The translations under genes were made by a program, and so were the position numbers. Below, piece after piece: positions 31,223 through 41,027 of a DNA stretch of 64,000 bases. The notes under the pieces were generated by a model. That model was not told the origin of the DNA. It worked only from the letters and a program-made list of their open reading frames with translations, and did no database searches. Source of the stretch: Serratia proteamaculans (GTDB lineage: Bacteria > Pseudomonadota > Gammaproteobacteria > Enterobacterales > Enterobacteriaceae); assembly GCF_008830365.1 (NCBI RefSeq), contig NZ_WBKI01000001.1:248001-312000 (forward strand), read 5' to 3'. Position 1 is the stretch's first letter. Each line of letters begins with the position of its first letter.

Positions 31223-31268
31223 GGCGACCTCGCATAGGTGAAAGGTTGATTGATAACACGAAGATTTT

Positions 31269-31296
31269 AATTTACTCTTTGTAAAATTATTGTCAA
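31269..31296 (-). promoter_or_regulatory. Promoter of the dehydratase gene with embedded palindrome
   Basis: Minus strand perfect -35 TTGACA (31291-31296), a 16-base spacer and -10 TAAATT (31269-31274). Within it is a near-palindrome at 31269-31287: AATTTAC, 5 bases, GTAAAAT. A regulator bound there would block the promoter. Confidence 0.6.
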
Positions 31297-31950
31297 ATGG
31301 TTAAGTCAATGAGCGATCTCAGGCAGGAAAATGTGCTGTTACTGCGTGAAGCAGAAAAAATTGTTCAGGCACTGGGCACCATGTTTGCCCCCAGTTGCGA
31401 AGTGGTGCTGCACGATCTGACGCAGCCAGACCATGCTATCGTCGCCATCGCCAATAATCTGTCTAACCGCAGTATCGGTGACGCCGCCAGCGAAATGGGG
31501 CTGGAGCGAATTGCCTCGCCAGACTTCCCGGATGTGGTGCAAAACTATGCCAATGCCTTCCCGGACGGCCGCCCGGCCAAGAGTACGTCAATTGGCCTGC
31601 GCAACAGCCAGGGAGTCTATGTTGCCGCGATCTGCCTGAATCTGGACGTCTCGATCTTCAACAGCGCCACGGCCATCCTGCAACAATTGACCGCCGTAGT
31701 GCAGAGCACGCCACAGCCGGTTGCGGAAGGCGCGCGTTCGCTGTCGGATATTGCCTCTGTGATCAATAACTTTGCTGCCTCGCATGCCAGCGCGCCACGC
31801 GCGCTCTCTTCCGACCAGCGTTTTCAGGTGATCCAACTGTTAAAGCAACAGGGGTATCTGCAACTGCGCGGGGCAGCCACCATGGTAGCGGAAGCATTGG
31901 GTATTTCGCGGGTGTCGGTTTACAACCTGTTAAAGCGTGACGCCGGGTGA
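31297..31950 (+). CDS. YheO-like PAS/HTH transcriptional regulator
   Basis: 217 residues. Residues about 15-125 fit the YheO-type PAS-like domain (LGTMFAPSCEVVLHDLTQPD, then STSIGLRNSQGVYVAAICLN), and residues 165-215 the paired HTH_22 domain (YLQLRGAATMVAEALGISRV, then SVYNLLKR). Such regulators are often next to amino acid ammonia-lyases and dehydratases; here it is divergent from one. The start may instead be Met5 (31309). Both starts lack a strong ribosome-binding site. The signal is likely a metabolite of the neighbouring enzyme, but this is inference. Confidence 0.85.
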   Translation: MVKSMSDLRQENVLLLREAEKIVQALGTMFAPSCEVVLHDLTQPDHAIVAIANNLSNRSIGDAASEMGLERIASPDFPDVVQNYANAFPDGRPAKSTSIGLRNSQGVYVAAICLNLDVSIFNSATAILQQLTAVVQSTPQPVAEGARSLSDIASVINNFAASHASAPRALSSDQRFQVIQLLKQQGYLQLRGAATMVAEALGISRVSVYNLLKRDAG

Positions 31951-32067
31951 CGTGCTGCAGTTCGGGGGATCGGCGGAATAAAAGGCGTCAGGGTGGTTCC
32001 CTAAACGGGGTATAGCCTTTATTATCCTTGATCACTTTGCTTAAGCTACGGCAACAAAACGGATTTC

Positions 32068-33270
32068 ATGTATCAACCTGTCGCGTTATTCATTGGCCTG
32101 CGCTACATGCGCGGGCGGGCCTCAGACCGCTTCGGGCGGTTTGTTTCCTGGCTTTCCACCATCGGCATTACGTTGGGGGTGATGGCGTTGGTCACCGTAT
32201 TGTCGGTGATGAACGGTTTCGAAAAGGATCTGGAAAACAACATTCTCGGCCTGATGCCGCAGGCGTTGATCACCAGTCCGCAAGGGTCGATCAACCCTCA
32301 GCAGGTTCCGGCATCGGTGGTGCAGGGCTTGCAGGGCGTCAGCCGAGTTGCGCCTTTGACCACTGGTGATGTGGTGCTGCAAAGCGCCCGCAGCGTGGCG
32401 GTGGGTGTGATGCTGGGGGTGAACCCCGACGAAGCCGATCCGCTGACGCCGTTCCTGGTGAACGTCAAGCAGCAACAGCTGCAGCCGGGCCAGTACAACA
32501 TTATCATCGGCGAGCAGTTGGCCGGGCAGCTTGGCGTCAAGCGTGGCGATCCGCTGCGGGTGATGGTGCCGAGCGCCAGCCAGTTTACGCCGATGGGCCG
32601 TATTCCCATTCAACGTCTGTTTACCGTGGTTGGCACTTTCCACGCGAACAGTGAGGTTGACGGTACCCAGATGCTGGTCAATCAACAGGACGCCTCGCGC
32701 CTGCTGCGTTACCCGGCCGGCAATATCACCGGGTGGCGTCTGTTCCTGCAGCAGCCGCTGACGGTCGATACCCTCAGCCAACAGAAATTGCCGCAGGGCA
32801 CCGAATGGAAAGACTGGCGCGAACGTAAGGGCGAACTGTTCCAGGCGGTGCGCATGGAGAAGAACATGATGGGGCTGCTGCTCAGCCTGATCGTGGCAGT
32901 GGCGGCATTTAACATTATTACCTCGCTCGGCCTGCTGGTGATGGAGAAGCAGGGCGAAGTGGCCATTCTGCAGACCCAGGGCCTGACGCGTCGGCAAATT
33001 ATGTCGGTGTTTATGGTGCAGGGCGCCAGCGCGGGCATTATCGGTTCGTTGCTTGGCACGCTGCTTGGCGTGCTGCTGGCCACTAACCTGAATAACCTGA
33101 TGCCAATCCTTGGCGCATTGATTGACGGCGCCTCGCTGCCGGTGGCGGTTGATCCGCTGCAGGTGACGATCATCGCCGTGGCGGCGATGGCGGTTTCCCT
33201 GTTGTCCACGCTTTACCCTTCATGGCGCGCTGCCGCCGTACAACCCGCTGAGGCTTTACGTTATGAGTAA
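32068..33270 (+). CDS. lolC: Lipoprotein-releasing system permease LolC
   Basis: Inner-membrane subunit of LolCDE, which extracts outer-membrane lipoproteins and hands them to LolA. 400 residues. [20 protein letters not shown] at the N-terminus and membrane segments at about 25-45, 270-295, 315-345 and 360-385, with a large periplasmic domain between the first two; it contains the LolA-binding hook region. [15 protein letters not shown] is the cytoplasmic coupling loop. Overlaps lolD by eight bases. First gene of lolCDE. Confidence 0.96.
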   Translation: MYQPVALFIGLRYMRGRASDRFGRFVSWLSTIGITLGVMALVTVLSVMNGFEKDLENNILGLMPQALITSPQGSINPQQVPASVVQGLQGVSRVAPLTTGDVVLQSARSVAVGVMLGVNPDEADPLTPFLVNVKQQQLQPGQYNIIIGEQLAGQLGVKRGDPLRVMVPSASQFTPMGRIPIQRLFTVVGTFHANSEVDGTQMLVNQQDASRLLRYPAGNITGWRLFLQQPLTVDTLSQQKLPQGTEWKDWRERKGELFQAVRMEKNMMGLLLSLIVAVAAFNIITSLGLLVMEKQGEVAILQTQGLTRRQIMSVFMVQGASAGIIGSLLGTLLGVLLATNLNNLMPILGALIDGASLPVAVDPLQVTIIAVAAMAVSLLSTLYPSWRAAAVQPAEALRYE

Positions 33271-33967
33271 TCATCTTTTGTTGCAGTGTGAAAACCTGTG
33301 CAAGACCTATCAGGAAGGCAACCTGCATACCGACGTACTGCGCAATGTCAGCTTTGCCATGCAGCCGGGCGAGATGATGGCGATCCTCGGCAGTTCGGGT
33401 TCAGGGAAAAGTACGCTGTTGCACCTGTTGGGCGGGCTGGATTCACCGACGTCTGGCGAGGTGATTTACAAGGGCCAGTCGCTGAACACCCTGTCTTCGG
33501 CCGCCAAGGCCGAGCTGCGCAACCGCCAGTTGGGCTTTATCTACCAGTTCCACCACCTGTTACCGGACTTTACCGCGTTGGAAAACGCCGCTATGCCGCT
33601 ATTGATCGGCGGGATGAAACCGGCGCAGGCGCAGGAAAAAGCGATGGAAATGTTGACCGCGGTCGGCCTGGCCAAACGCAGCAAGCACCGGCCTTCAGAG
33701 TTGTCCGGCGGTGAACGTCAGCGCGTGGCGATTGCCCGTGCGCTGGTGAATAATCCGTCGCTGGTACTGGCGGATGAGCCAACCGGCAACCTGGATAAAC
33801 GCACCGCCGACAGCATCTTTGATCTGCTCGGTGAGCTGAATGTACGCCAGGGCACCGCGTTCCTGGTGGTGACCCATGACCTGCAACTGGCCAAGCGACT
33901 CAGTCGCCAGTTGGAAATGGCCGATGGCCATCTGCAGGCCCAGTTGACCCTGTTGGGGGCTGAGTAA
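33263..33967 (+). CDS. lolD: Lipoprotein-releasing system ATPase LolD
   Basis: ABC ATPase that drives lipoprotein release. 234 residues. Walker A GSSGSGKS at 43-50, Q-loop Gln95 in [12 protein letters not shown], signature LSGGE at 147-151, Walker B LVLADEP at 167-173 and H-loop in VVTHD. The start lies inside the end of lolC, and the stop codon's last base is the first base of lolE. Cytoplasmic face of the inner membrane. Confidence 0.98.
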   Translation: MSNHLLLQCENLCKTYQEGNLHTDVLRNVSFAMQPGEMMAILGSSGSGKSTLLHLLGGLDSPTSGEVIYKGQSLNTLSSAAKAELRNRQLGFIYQFHHLLPDFTALENAAMPLLIGGMKPAQAQEKAMEMLTAVGLAKRSKHRPSELSGGERQRVAIARALVNNPSLVLADEPTGNLDKRTADSIFDLLGELNVRQGTAFLVVTHDLQLAKRLSRQLEMADGHLQAQLTLLGAE

Positions 33968-35214
33968 TGGCGGGAGCGTCACTTTCCTTTCTGACGGCCC
34001 TGCGTTTCAGCCGCGGGCGTAAACGTGGCGGCATGGTGTCGTTGATCTCGGTGATTTCCACCATCGGTATTGCGTTGGGCGTGGCGGTGTTGATCGTCGG
34101 CCTGAGCGCCATGAACGGCTTTGAGCGCGAACTGAAGAACCGTATTTTGGCGGTGGTGCCGCACGGTGAAATCGAACCGGTGAAACAGCCGTTCAAAGAC
34201 TGGTCGTCAATCTTGCAACGGGTGGAGAAAGTGCCGGGTATCCTGGCCGCCGCCCCTTATATCAACTTTACCGGCCTGATGGAAAATGGCGCGCAGTTGC
34301 GTGCGGTCGGCGTCAAGGGGGTTGACCCACAGCAGGAAAACCAGCTCAGTGCGCTGCCGAAATACGTGCAGGGCGATGCCTGGGCCAATTTCAAAAGCGG
34401 TGAACAGCAGGTGATCCTCGGTAAGGGCGTCGCTGACGCGCTGGGCGTCAAGCAGGGCAGCTATGTGACGGTGATGATCCCCAACAGCGATCCGCAAATG
34501 AAGCTGTTGCAGCCGAAGCGCATTCGTCTGCACGTGACCGGTATTCTGCAGCTTAGCGGCCAGCTCGATCACAGCCTGGCGATGGTGCCTTTGGCCGATG
34601 CCCAGCAATATCTGGATATGGGCGACAGCGTGACCGGTATCGCTATCAAGGTTAACGACGTGTTTGCCGCCAATAAACTGGTGCGTGACGCCGGTGAAGT
34701 CACCAACTCCTACGTCTATATCAAGAGCTGGATTGGCACCTACGGCTATATGTACCGCGATATCCAGATGATCCGCGCCATTATGTATCTGGCGATGGTG
34801 TTGGTGATTGGCGTTGCCTGTTTTAACATCGTCTCCACGCTGGTGATGGCAGTGAAGGACAAGAGCGGCGATATCGCCGTGCTGCGGACTTTGGGTGCCA
34901 AAGACGGGTTTATCCGCGCCATATTTATCTGGTACGGTCTGCTGGCCGGGCTGGTGGGCAGTGTCAGCGGTGTGGTGGTCGGGGTGATCGCCTCGCTGCA
35001 ACTGACCAACATCATCAAAGGGTTGGAAAAACTGATGGGGCACTCATTCCTGTCGGGAGATATCTACTTCATCGACTTTCTGCCTTCCGAGCTGCACTGG
35101 CTGGACGTGGTGATAGTATTGGTGACCGCACTGGTGCTCAGCCTGTTGGCTAGCTGGTATCCGGCCAGGCGTGCCAGCCGTATCGATCCGGCGCGAGTGT
35201 TGAGCGGACAATAA
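33967..35214 (+). CDS. lolE: Lipoprotein-releasing system permease LolE
   Basis: Second permease of LolCDE; in E. coli LolE binds the lipoprotein substrate. 415 residues. [20 protein letters not shown] at the N-terminus and [20 protein letters not shown] are LolE marks; four membrane segments around a periplasmic domain, with [17 protein letters not shown] as the coupling region. An intrinsic terminator lies 9 bases after the stop, before nagK, so the lol operon may be partly separated from nagK and cobB. Confidence 0.96.
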   Translation: MAGASLSFLTALRFSRGRKRGGMVSLISVISTIGIALGVAVLIVGLSAMNGFERELKNRILAVVPHGEIEPVKQPFKDWSSILQRVEKVPGILAAAPYINFTGLMENGAQLRAVGVKGVDPQQENQLSALPKYVQGDAWANFKSGEQQVILGKGVADALGVKQGSYVTVMIPNSDPQMKLLQPKRIRLHVTGILQLSGQLDHSLAMVPLADAQQYLDMGDSVTGIAIKVNDVFAANKLVRDAGEVTNSYVYIKSWIGTYGYMYRDIQMIRAIMYLAMVLVIGVACFNIVSTLVMAVKDKSGDIAVLRTLGAKDGFIRAIFIWYGLLAGLVGSVSGVVVGVIASLQLTNIIKGLEKLMGHSFLSGDIYFIDFLPSELHWLDVVIVLVTALVLSLLASWYPARRASRIDPARVLSGQ

Positions 35215-35223
35215 TCAAAATCA

Positions 35224-35253
35224 GGGGAGGCAGAGATGCCGCCCCATTTTTTT
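35224..35253 (+). terminator. Intrinsic terminator between lolE and nagK
   Basis: GGGGAGGCA and TGCCGCCCC pair (one mismatch) around GAGA, followed by A and seven T. nagK starts only 17 bases later with GAGGGTGGG between. Confidence 0.75.
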
Positions 35254-35269
35254 AACCTGAGGGTGGGTT

Positions 35270-36190
35270 ATGTACTACGGTTTCGATATGGGCGGCACCA
35301 AGATTGAGCTGGGCGTATTCGACGCAGACCTGCAGCGCATTTGGCAAAAAAGAGTGCCGACGCCGCGTGATGATTACCAGCAACTGCTGACGACGCTGCG
35401 CGATCTGACCTTTGAAGCGGATGCGTTCTGCGGTCAACAGGGCATGGTGGGCATCGGCATTCCGGGGCTGCCTAACGATGATGACGGCACTGTGTTCACC
35501 GCCAACGTGCCGGCGGCTATGGGGCAGCGGTTGCCGCATGACCTGGCTGAACTGATTGGTCGCGAAGTGCGCATTGATAATGACGCCAACTGTTTTGCGC
35601 TGTCGGAAGCCTGGGATGAGGAGTTCCGTCACTATCCGACGGTGTTGGGCATCATTCTCGGCACCGGGGTTGGCGGCGGGTTAATCGTCGATGGCAAGGT
35701 GGTTTCCGGGCGTAACTATATCGCCGGTGAATTTGGCCATTTCCGCCTGCCGGTGGATGCGCTTGAAGTGCTGGGGCGTGATATACCTCGCGTTCCTTGT
35801 GGCTGTGGTCATCAAGGTTGCATCGAAAATTACATTTCCGGCCGCGGTTTTGAGTGGATGTACGCTCACTTTTACCAGCAGCACTTGCCTGCGCAGCAGA
35901 TTATTGCGCATTATCAGTCGGGTGAGCCGCAGGCCGTGGCTCACGTCGAACGTTTTATGGACGTGCTGGCGATTTGCCTGGGTAATCTGCTGACCATCAT
36001 CGATCCTCATCTGGTGGTGATTGGCGGTGGGTTGTCGAACTTTGAGGCTATCTACCAGGCGTTGCCACAGCGTTTACCGGCGCATCTGTTGCGCGTGGCC
36101 AAGTTGCCGCGGATTGAAAAAGCGCGCTACGGAGACGCTGGTGGGGTACGCGGGGCCGCGTTCCTCAATTTGGTCAACAGGGAAAAGTAA
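35270..36190 (+). CDS. nagK: N-acetyl-D-glucosamine kinase
   Basis: ROK-family kinase phosphorylating free GlcNAc from cell-wall turnover to GlcNAc 6-phosphate. 306 residues (E. coli 303). [18 protein letters not shown] holds the ATP phosphate loop; the zinc motif [17 protein letters not shown] and the glycine-rich [12 protein letters not shown] are ROK signatures, and [14 protein letters not shown] has the catalytic Asp. Follows lolE as in E. coli and precedes cobB by 11 bases. Confidence 0.95.
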   Translation: MYYGFDMGGTKIELGVFDADLQRIWQKRVPTPRDDYQQLLTTLRDLTFEADAFCGQQGMVGIGIPGLPNDDDGTVFTANVPAAMGQRLPHDLAELIGREVRIDNDANCFALSEAWDEEFRHYPTVLGIILGTGVGGGLIVDGKVVSGRNYIAGEFGHFRLPVDALEVLGRDIPRVPCGCGHQGCIENYISGRGFEWMYAHFYQQHLPAQQIIAHYQSGEPQAVAHVERFMDVLAICLGNLLTIIDPHLVVIGGGLSNFEAIYQALPQRLPAHLLRVAKLPRIEKARYGDAGGVRGAAFLNLVNREK

Positions 36191-36201
36191 GGAGAGAGTT
36201 A

Positions 36202-37038
36202 ATGCACACTCGTCATCGGCTGTGTCAGTTTCGCAAGAGTAAGCATGTGCTGCATCAGCGCTTTCGTTCGCGGATTTTTCATCGCGACACCATGGCGGCG
36301 GCCGAGCTGAAAAAGCCGTTTGTCGTGGTGTTGACCGGGGCCGGCATCTCGGCTGAGTCGGGCATCCGTACTTTCCGCGCCGCAGATGGGTTGTGGGAAG
36401 ATCACCGGGTGGAAGACGTTGCTACGCCGGAAGGCTACCAGCGTGACCCGCAACGGGTTCAGGCGTTTTACAATGAGCGCCGCCGCCAGTTGCAGTCGCC
36501 GGACATTGCGCCTAACGCTGCACACCGTGCCTTGGCGGATCTTGAAGCCTGGCTGGGCGATAATTTCCTGCTGGTGACGCAGAATATCGATAACCTGCAC
36601 GAACGTGCCGGGAGTTCGCGGGTGCTGCATATGCATGGCGAACTGCTGAAAGTGCGTTGCACCAGCTCGGGGCAGGTATTTGACTGGCCGGAGGATCTCA
36701 GCGTCGACGATCGCTGTCATTGCTGCCAATTCCCGGCACCGCTACGGCCGCATATCGTGTGGTTCGGCGAAATGCCGCTGGGCATGGACGAAATTTATCA
36801 GGCGCTGGCCAAGGCCGACTTTTTTGTCGCCATTGGCACCTCGGGACATGTTTATCCGGCCGCCGGTTTCGTACATGAAGCGCGGCTGGGTGGGGCGCAT
36901 ACCATGGAGCTGAATCTGGAGCCCAGCCAGGTCGAGAGCCAGTTCGATGAAAAACACTATGGCCAGGCCAGTGCCGTGGTACCGCGATTTGTGCACAAAT
37001 TCCTGGTAGGGAAAGTCGCAAGAGCCGATCAGCCATGA
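36202..37038 (+). CDS. cobB: NAD-dependent protein deacylase, sirtuin CobB
   Basis: Removes acetyl and succinyl groups from lysines using NAD. 278 residues, matching the long form of E. coli CobB. NAD motif [20 protein letters not shown], catalytic His in HMHGELLK, zinc cysteines in VRCTSSG and [10 protein letters not shown], and [11 protein letters not shown]. The first 36 residues are basic ([16 protein letters not shown]) as in the E. coli long isoform; Met31 in DTMAAAE could start a short isoform of about 248 residues. Likely co-transcribed with nagK. Confidence 0.96.
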   Translation: MHTRHRLCQFRKSKHVLHQRFRSRIFHRDTMAAAELKKPFVVVLTGAGISAESGIRTFRAADGLWEDHRVEDVATPEGYQRDPQRVQAFYNERRRQLQSPDIAPNAAHRALADLEAWLGDNFLLVTQNIDNLHERAGSSRVLHMHGELLKVRCTSSGQVFDWPEDLSVDDRCHCCQFPAPLRPHIVWFGEMPLGMDEIYQALAKADFFVAIGTSGHVYPAAGFVHEARLGGAHTMELNLEPSQVESQFDEKHYGQASAVVPRFVHKFLVGKVARADQP

Positions 37039-37145
37039 GTGCGGCTCCGGGGGGCAAGCCTCTGCTCCCTGGGGTTATGCCTGGCGCTCCGCGAACTGTC
37101 CATCCAGAAAATACCCACCTTCTTTCGTCATAATAGCGCCACGGG

Positions 37146-37865
37146 GTGACGGTGAATTTCAAACAGGTATTCAGCCAGGCGGATCTGAGCAAAACGGATC
37201 TGGCTATTCTCAACTGCATTCTGGATAACCCTGACGCCTGCATCGACGAAGGCATCCGGGCTGTGTCTGCTCGTTGCTACAGCTCGCCGTCGACGCTGGT
37301 GCGGCTGGCCAAGAAGTTGGGCTTTCGCGGTTATCTGGAGCTGGTGTATTTTATCAAATTCAACCTGGCAATGGCGCCCGCCTATCTGGCTGAAAGGCCG
37401 GCACTTGCAGCGTTCAGCCTGCAGCAACAGGCGCAGTTTCTTGACTTGCTCGACGGCGGCAAAATTCTGATCCACGGCAGCGGTTTCTCGCAGCTGGTGG
37501 CGCAGTACATGTACAACAAGTTTATGACCCTGGGCATCGACAGTTATCTGTCGCTGTGGCCGGATTTCGATATTCTCGATCGGGAGACGCGTTTTCGTTT
37601 CAATATGGTGATCGTGATTTCAAAGTCGGGCAACAGCAGCTCGGCGCTGAGTTGGAGCGAGGCGGTGAAACGCAACAATATCCAGTTGGCGGCGTTTTGC
37701 GGCGACGGTGACAGCCCGCTGGCCCAGCAGGCTGACATGAGCTTTATTTATGAAGATCGGCAGAAGTATGACCATGATATCTATTATCCCAATCCGTTCT
37801 TCGGCCACTGCTTGCTGGGATTTGAAAACCTGATCAAGGCCTGGTTCGAACGGCGCAGCCGCTGA
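37146..37865 (+). CDS. RpiR/MurR-family regulator with SIS domain
   Basis: 239 residues. Residues about 1-75 are the RpiR helix-turn-helix (ARCYSSPSTLVRLAKKLGFR then GYLELVYFI), and residues 105-230 the sugar-phosphate-binding SIS domain (ILIHGSGFSQLVAQYMYNKF, MVIVISKSGNSSSALSWSEA). Such regulators sense phosphosugars. It ends 17 bases before the convergent GH4 glucosidase gene, whose operon it probably controls. Start codon is GTG at 37146, or GTG 37152. The N-terminal part before the helix-turn-helix is a little short compared with typical members. Confidence 0.87.
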   Translation: MTVNFKQVFSQADLSKTDLAILNCILDNPDACIDEGIRAVSARCYSSPSTLVRLAKKLGFRGYLELVYFIKFNLAMAPAYLAERPALAAFSLQQQAQFLDLLDGGKILIHGSGFSQLVAQYMYNKFMTLGIDSYLSLWPDFDILDRETRFRFNMVIVISKSGNSSSALSWSEAVKRNNIQLAAFCGDGDSPLAQQADMSFIYEDRQKYDHDIYYPNPFFGHCLLGFENLIKAWFERRSR

Positions 37866-37882
37866 AGGCCGCGCCGCAGGGA

Positions 37883-39268
37883 TTAATGCCAATGTTCAGC
37901 GTATTGCTGATGGGCCTGCAAGTACTCTTCCACCAGCGTTTTTGCCAGCGAGTAGGAATTCACCAGCGGGTGCACCATCAACGCCTTGATGGCCTTTTTG
38001 CGGTTACCTTCCAGAATAGCTTCTACTGCCAGCCGTTCGTATTCTTTTACCCGAGCGATCAGGTTTTTTTGCGTGTCGGGAATATCGCGCATTTTCACCG
38101 GGTGAATACCGGCACTGCTTAGCTCGCAGCTGATTTCAATCACGTCTTCAGGATGCAGGAAGTCCAGCGTATCGTTGTTCTGCATTGATACCACCACGCG
38201 TTTTTGCTGGCCACTGTTCACCGCCTCCAGAATATCGATCGCCACGCCGGCGTAGCCACCACTGTCAGGTTGTTCGATAAACTGCTGTAGCGTCAGCATT
38301 TCTCGCTCTTTCACCTTGCCCTGGCTCGACTCGCGCTGCATATACGAGTTTTCACGCGTCAGATAATGGCTGAAGTAGAGACTGAAGGCCTGATCCAGCT
38401 GGTTCGGGATGTCCAGCTCGGCCAAGTCTGCCAGCATCTGCCGGTTGATCTGCGCAATTTGCTCGCCGCGGGTTTCGCCGGCGCTGACGATAGCGGCGAT
38501 CGCTTGTTCACGGTAGTAGTAGTAATACAGATACTCGTTGAGCATCAGGTTGTCGGAGAGTTCGACCAGCTCTGGTGAGAAGTACTTCATACAGGTGTCG
38601 CGATACAGGCGTGGATCCGCCAGCAGCCGTTCAGTCACCGGTACGCCGTTGACCCGCGCATTGCGGAACCAGGACAAGTGATTCAACCCGAAGCAGTCAA
38701 TGCTCAATTCGCTCTCGCGGCAGCCCAACAGCTCGGCCAGTTCGCGGATAAATTCGCTGGGCGCATCACAGATGCCGTACACCTGGCGTTTAAAGCCGGA
38801 TTTGATGATCGCTTCGGTCACCATGCCGGAAGGATTGGTGAAGTTGAACAACACCGCGTTGGGAGACGACAGCTGTTCGATCAGTCGACAGTAGTCGATA
38901 ATGGCCGGTATTGAGCGCATTGCCATGGCGAAGCCGCCTGCGCCGGTGGTTTCCTGCCCCAGAACCTGATGGTCGAGCGCGATACGTTCATCATAAATGC
39001 GACCCTCCTCACCGCCGATGCGCAGGGTGGTGATGATATAGTCCGCGCCGCTCAGCGCCTGCTGTGGATCGCTGGTCAGGCTGAAGGTGATATCACCGCG
39101 GATGCGCTGGAATACCCCTTGAGCGATGGCACCGTAAATAGCCAGTTTATGTTGATCGGTATCCATAAACACCACTTCGGTGACACCGATGCGGTGCGCG
39201 TTGTAGGCGATGGATTTGGCCAGGAACGGCGAGCGTACACCGCCGCCACCCAGAACGGTTAATTTCAT
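37883..39268 (-). CDS. GH4 phospho-glucosidase
   Basis: NAD- and metal-dependent glycosidase of family GH4, 461 residues, hydrolysing a 6-phospho-glucoside produced by the PTS next door. NAD loop LGGGGVRSPFL at the N-terminus; metal ligands Cys in YGICDAPSEF (about residue 170) and His in CFGLNHLSWF (about residue 200); FNFTNPSGMVTEA and GQETTGAGGFAMAMRSIP are family blocks. Similar sequences are called 6-phospho-beta-glucosidase, but the CDAP variant of the CNVP loop of well-studied beta enzymes makes alpha versus beta open. Second gene of the operon, 25 bases after the EIIBC gene. Confidence 0.88.
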   Translation of the reverse strand: MKLTVLGGGGVRSPFLAKSIAYNAHRIGVTEVVFMDTDQHKLAIYGAIAQGVFQRIRGDITFSLTSDPQQALSGADYIITTLRIGGEEGRIYDERIALDHQVLGQETTGAGGFAMAMRSIPAIIDYCRLIEQLSSPNAVLFNFTNPSGMVTEAIIKSGFKRQVYGICDAPSEFIRELAELLGCRESELSIDCFGLNHLSWFRNARVNGVPVTERLLADPRLYRDTCMKYFSPELVELSDNLMLNEYLYYYYYREQAIAAIVSAGETRGEQIAQINRQMLADLAELDIPNQLDQAFSLYFSHYLTRENSYMQRESSQGKVKEREMLTLQQFIEQPDSGGYAGVAIDILEAVNSGQQKRVVVSMQNNDTLDFLHPEDVIEISCELSSAGIHPVKMRDIPDTQKNLIARVKEYERLAVEAILEGNRKKAIKALMVHPLVNSYSLAKTLVEEYLQAHQQYAEHWH

Positions 39269-39293
39269 TCGATATCTCCCAAATTAATAAGTG

Positions 39294-40853
39294 TCAGAGT
39301 GCTGCTAAATATTTTTCGACCTGATTTTTGACCTTGCCAACGGTGACGCCATAAATAACCTGCACCTCGCGTCTGTTTTTCACCACGCCTTTGGCTCCAG
39401 TGCTCTTTAATGCCGGTTCATCCACCAATTGCATATCTTTTAATTCGACCCTGAGCCGGGTGAAGCAATTGTCGACGGAAACAATATTGTCTTTGCCACC
39501 CAGTGCGCGAATAATAATTCCGCTCAATTCACTCGGTTGATTCTTGCTGTTCTGGTACTCCTGCTTGGAATAAAGTTTGACCTCATTGTCATCCTCGCGG
39601 CCTGGCGTTTTTAAATTGAGTTTCAGTACCAGCGTTTTGAAGACCAGGTAATAGACTGCAAACTGGACCAGACCAATGACTACGTACAGCGGCCAGCGGG
39701 TGAGGGACACCGGTAGCGGCAGGTTATACACCAGGAACTCAATCAGGCCGCTGGCGCCCCAGGGACGTACCTCGAACAGATTGCAGGCGACCTGCGACAG
39801 TGCGGTCAGTACCGCGTGGATCACCCACAGCAGTGGCGAGATAAACAGGAAGGTAAACTCGATGGGTTCGGTGATGCCAACCAGAATCGAGGTGGTGATG
39901 GCTGGGATCAGGATCGCCTTGGCCAGCATTTTCTTTTCCGGTTTGGCGGTGTGATAAAAAGCCAGAGCCGCCCCGGACAGGCCGAAGATGGTCACCATGC
40001 CCTGTTGCGAGAAGCGCAGGGCTTCATTCATCAGCGGCGAGATAGTGGGGTCACGCATATAGGCCAGGAAAATGGCCTGCGAGCCGGAGACGGTGTGGCC
40101 ATCCTGCACGATCGAGCCGCCAATGCTGGTGAGCTGGAACGGGGACCAGATAAAGTGATGTAGCCCGGTGGGAATGAGGAATTTCTCGAAGAAGCCGTAA
40201 ACGAACACCCCGAGCGAACCGGAGCTTTTCATAAAGCCGGTCAGCGAAATCAGGCCGTGCGAGATGGCCGGCCACAGGTAGCTGAAGGCGATGGCGTACA
40301 GCACAATCACCGGTGTCATGGCAATCAGCACCAGTTTGGAGCCGCCATAAACCGATAACACGCCATTCAGTTCGATGTTGCACAGGCGGTTATGCACCCA
40401 GGCAATGGTGATGCCGAGGATCAGGCCGAGAAATATGCCCATATCCACCACGGTGAATCCCAGCAGTTCAGTCTGTCCGGTGCCGTAGAATTCGCCGTTA
40501 ATTTTTTGCGCCACGTGGCCGCTCAGCTGTAAATAAGAGGAGTTGGCACCGAGAAACATAATAAAACACATCACCGCCACCAATGCGGCTTCGCTCTTTT
40601 TATCTTTGGCCAGTCCATAGGTAATACCGATGCAGAATATCAGCCCCAGATTGCCAAATAGTGGCCAGAAGGTATCGCCGATCATTTTCCCAACATGAAA
40701 AACATTGGAGTTTTCATTAACCAACGTGGCGTTAGTGAGAATAGAACTTAATGCCAGGATCAGGCCAATCACCGGCAGGAAAAATATCGGCCCCATCATG
40801 GCTTTGGAAAATAGCTGCAGCTTGCTTAAGATATTATCAATAATACCTTTCAT
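39294..40853 (-). CDS. PTS glucoside-type EIIBC component
   Basis: Inner-membrane PTS permease of the glucose/maltose-arbutin family, 519 residues. EIIC domain (1-400, about ten membrane segments) with FGLSGAALAFYHTAKPEKK and the sugar motif GITEPIEFTFLF; linker; EIIB domain (about 440-519) with the phosphorylated Cys in SVDNCFTRLRVEL. No EIIA domain is fused or nearby, so it must borrow EIIA-Glc (Crr). The ATG at 40853 follows AAAAAAGGAACT and is preferred over upstream starts. Pairs with the GH4 enzyme, forming a GlvC-GlvA-like pathway. A rich control region lies upstream. Confidence 0.9.
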   Translation of the reverse strand: MKGIIDNILSKLQLFSKAMMGPIFFLPVIGLILALSSILTNATLVNENSNVFHVGKMIGDTFWPLFGNLGLIFCIGITYGLAKDKKSEAALVAVMCFIMFLGANSSYLQLSGHVAQKINGEFYGTGQTELLGFTVVDMGIFLGLILGITIAWVHNRLCNIELNGVLSVYGGSKLVLIAMTPVIVLYAIAFSYLWPAISHGLISLTGFMKSSGSLGVFVYGFFEKFLIPTGLHHFIWSPFQLTSIGGSIVQDGHTVSGSQAIFLAYMRDPTISPLMNEALRFSQQGMVTIFGLSGAALAFYHTAKPEKKMLAKAILIPAITTSILVGITEPIEFTFLFISPLLWVIHAVLTALSQVACNLFEVRPWGASGLIEFLVYNLPLPVSLTRWPLYVVIGLVQFAVYYLVFKTLVLKLNLKTPGREDDNEVKLYSKQEYQNSKNQPSELSGIIIRALGGKDNIVSVDNCFTRLRVELKDMQLVDEPALKSTGAKGVVKNRREVQVIYGVTVGKVKNQVEKYLAAL

Positions 40854-40923
40854 GGCAGTTCCTTTTTTATATTTTAATGGATAACGACGTTTATGATAAA
40901 GCTCCCTGGATAACAAAAGAGAA

Positions 40924-40940
40924 AAGGCAAACTTTGCCTT
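40924..40940. promoter_or_regulatory. 17-bp perfect palindrome at the PTS operon transcription start
   Basis: AAGGCAAA, one base, TTTGCCTT. It lies directly downstream of the predicted -10 and thus at about +1 to +17 of the leftward transcript. A regulator bound there would block initiation; it may equally fold in RNA, since a pyrimidine run (TTCTCTTTT) follows. Confidence 0.6.
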
Positions 40941-40946
40941 GGTTCA

Positions 40947-40975
40947 GTTATAGGAGGAAAGATCCGGCGATGCAA
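40947..40975 (-). promoter_or_regulatory. Predicted sigma-70 promoter of the PTS-GH4 operon
   Basis: Minus strand TTGCAT (40970-40975), 17-base spacer, TATAAC (40947-40952). Transcription would begin near 40940, 87 bases before the EIIBC start. Confidence 0.65.
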
Positions 40976-40991
40976 TTAACCTGCGGAATTA

Positions 40992-41024
40992 GGTACCGGT
41001 GGTCAGCGGCTGACAACAGGTACC
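40992..41024. promoter_or_regulatory. 33-bp composite dyad, candidate operator
   Basis: GGTACC, 4 bases, GTCAGC, one base, GCTGAC, 4 bases, GGTACC. Perfectly symmetric except in the two 4-base spacers; centre at 41008, about 68 bases before the predicted start. Likely a binding site for a multimeric regulator, perhaps the RpiR-type protein. Confidence 0.6.
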
Positions 41025-41027
41025 AGT

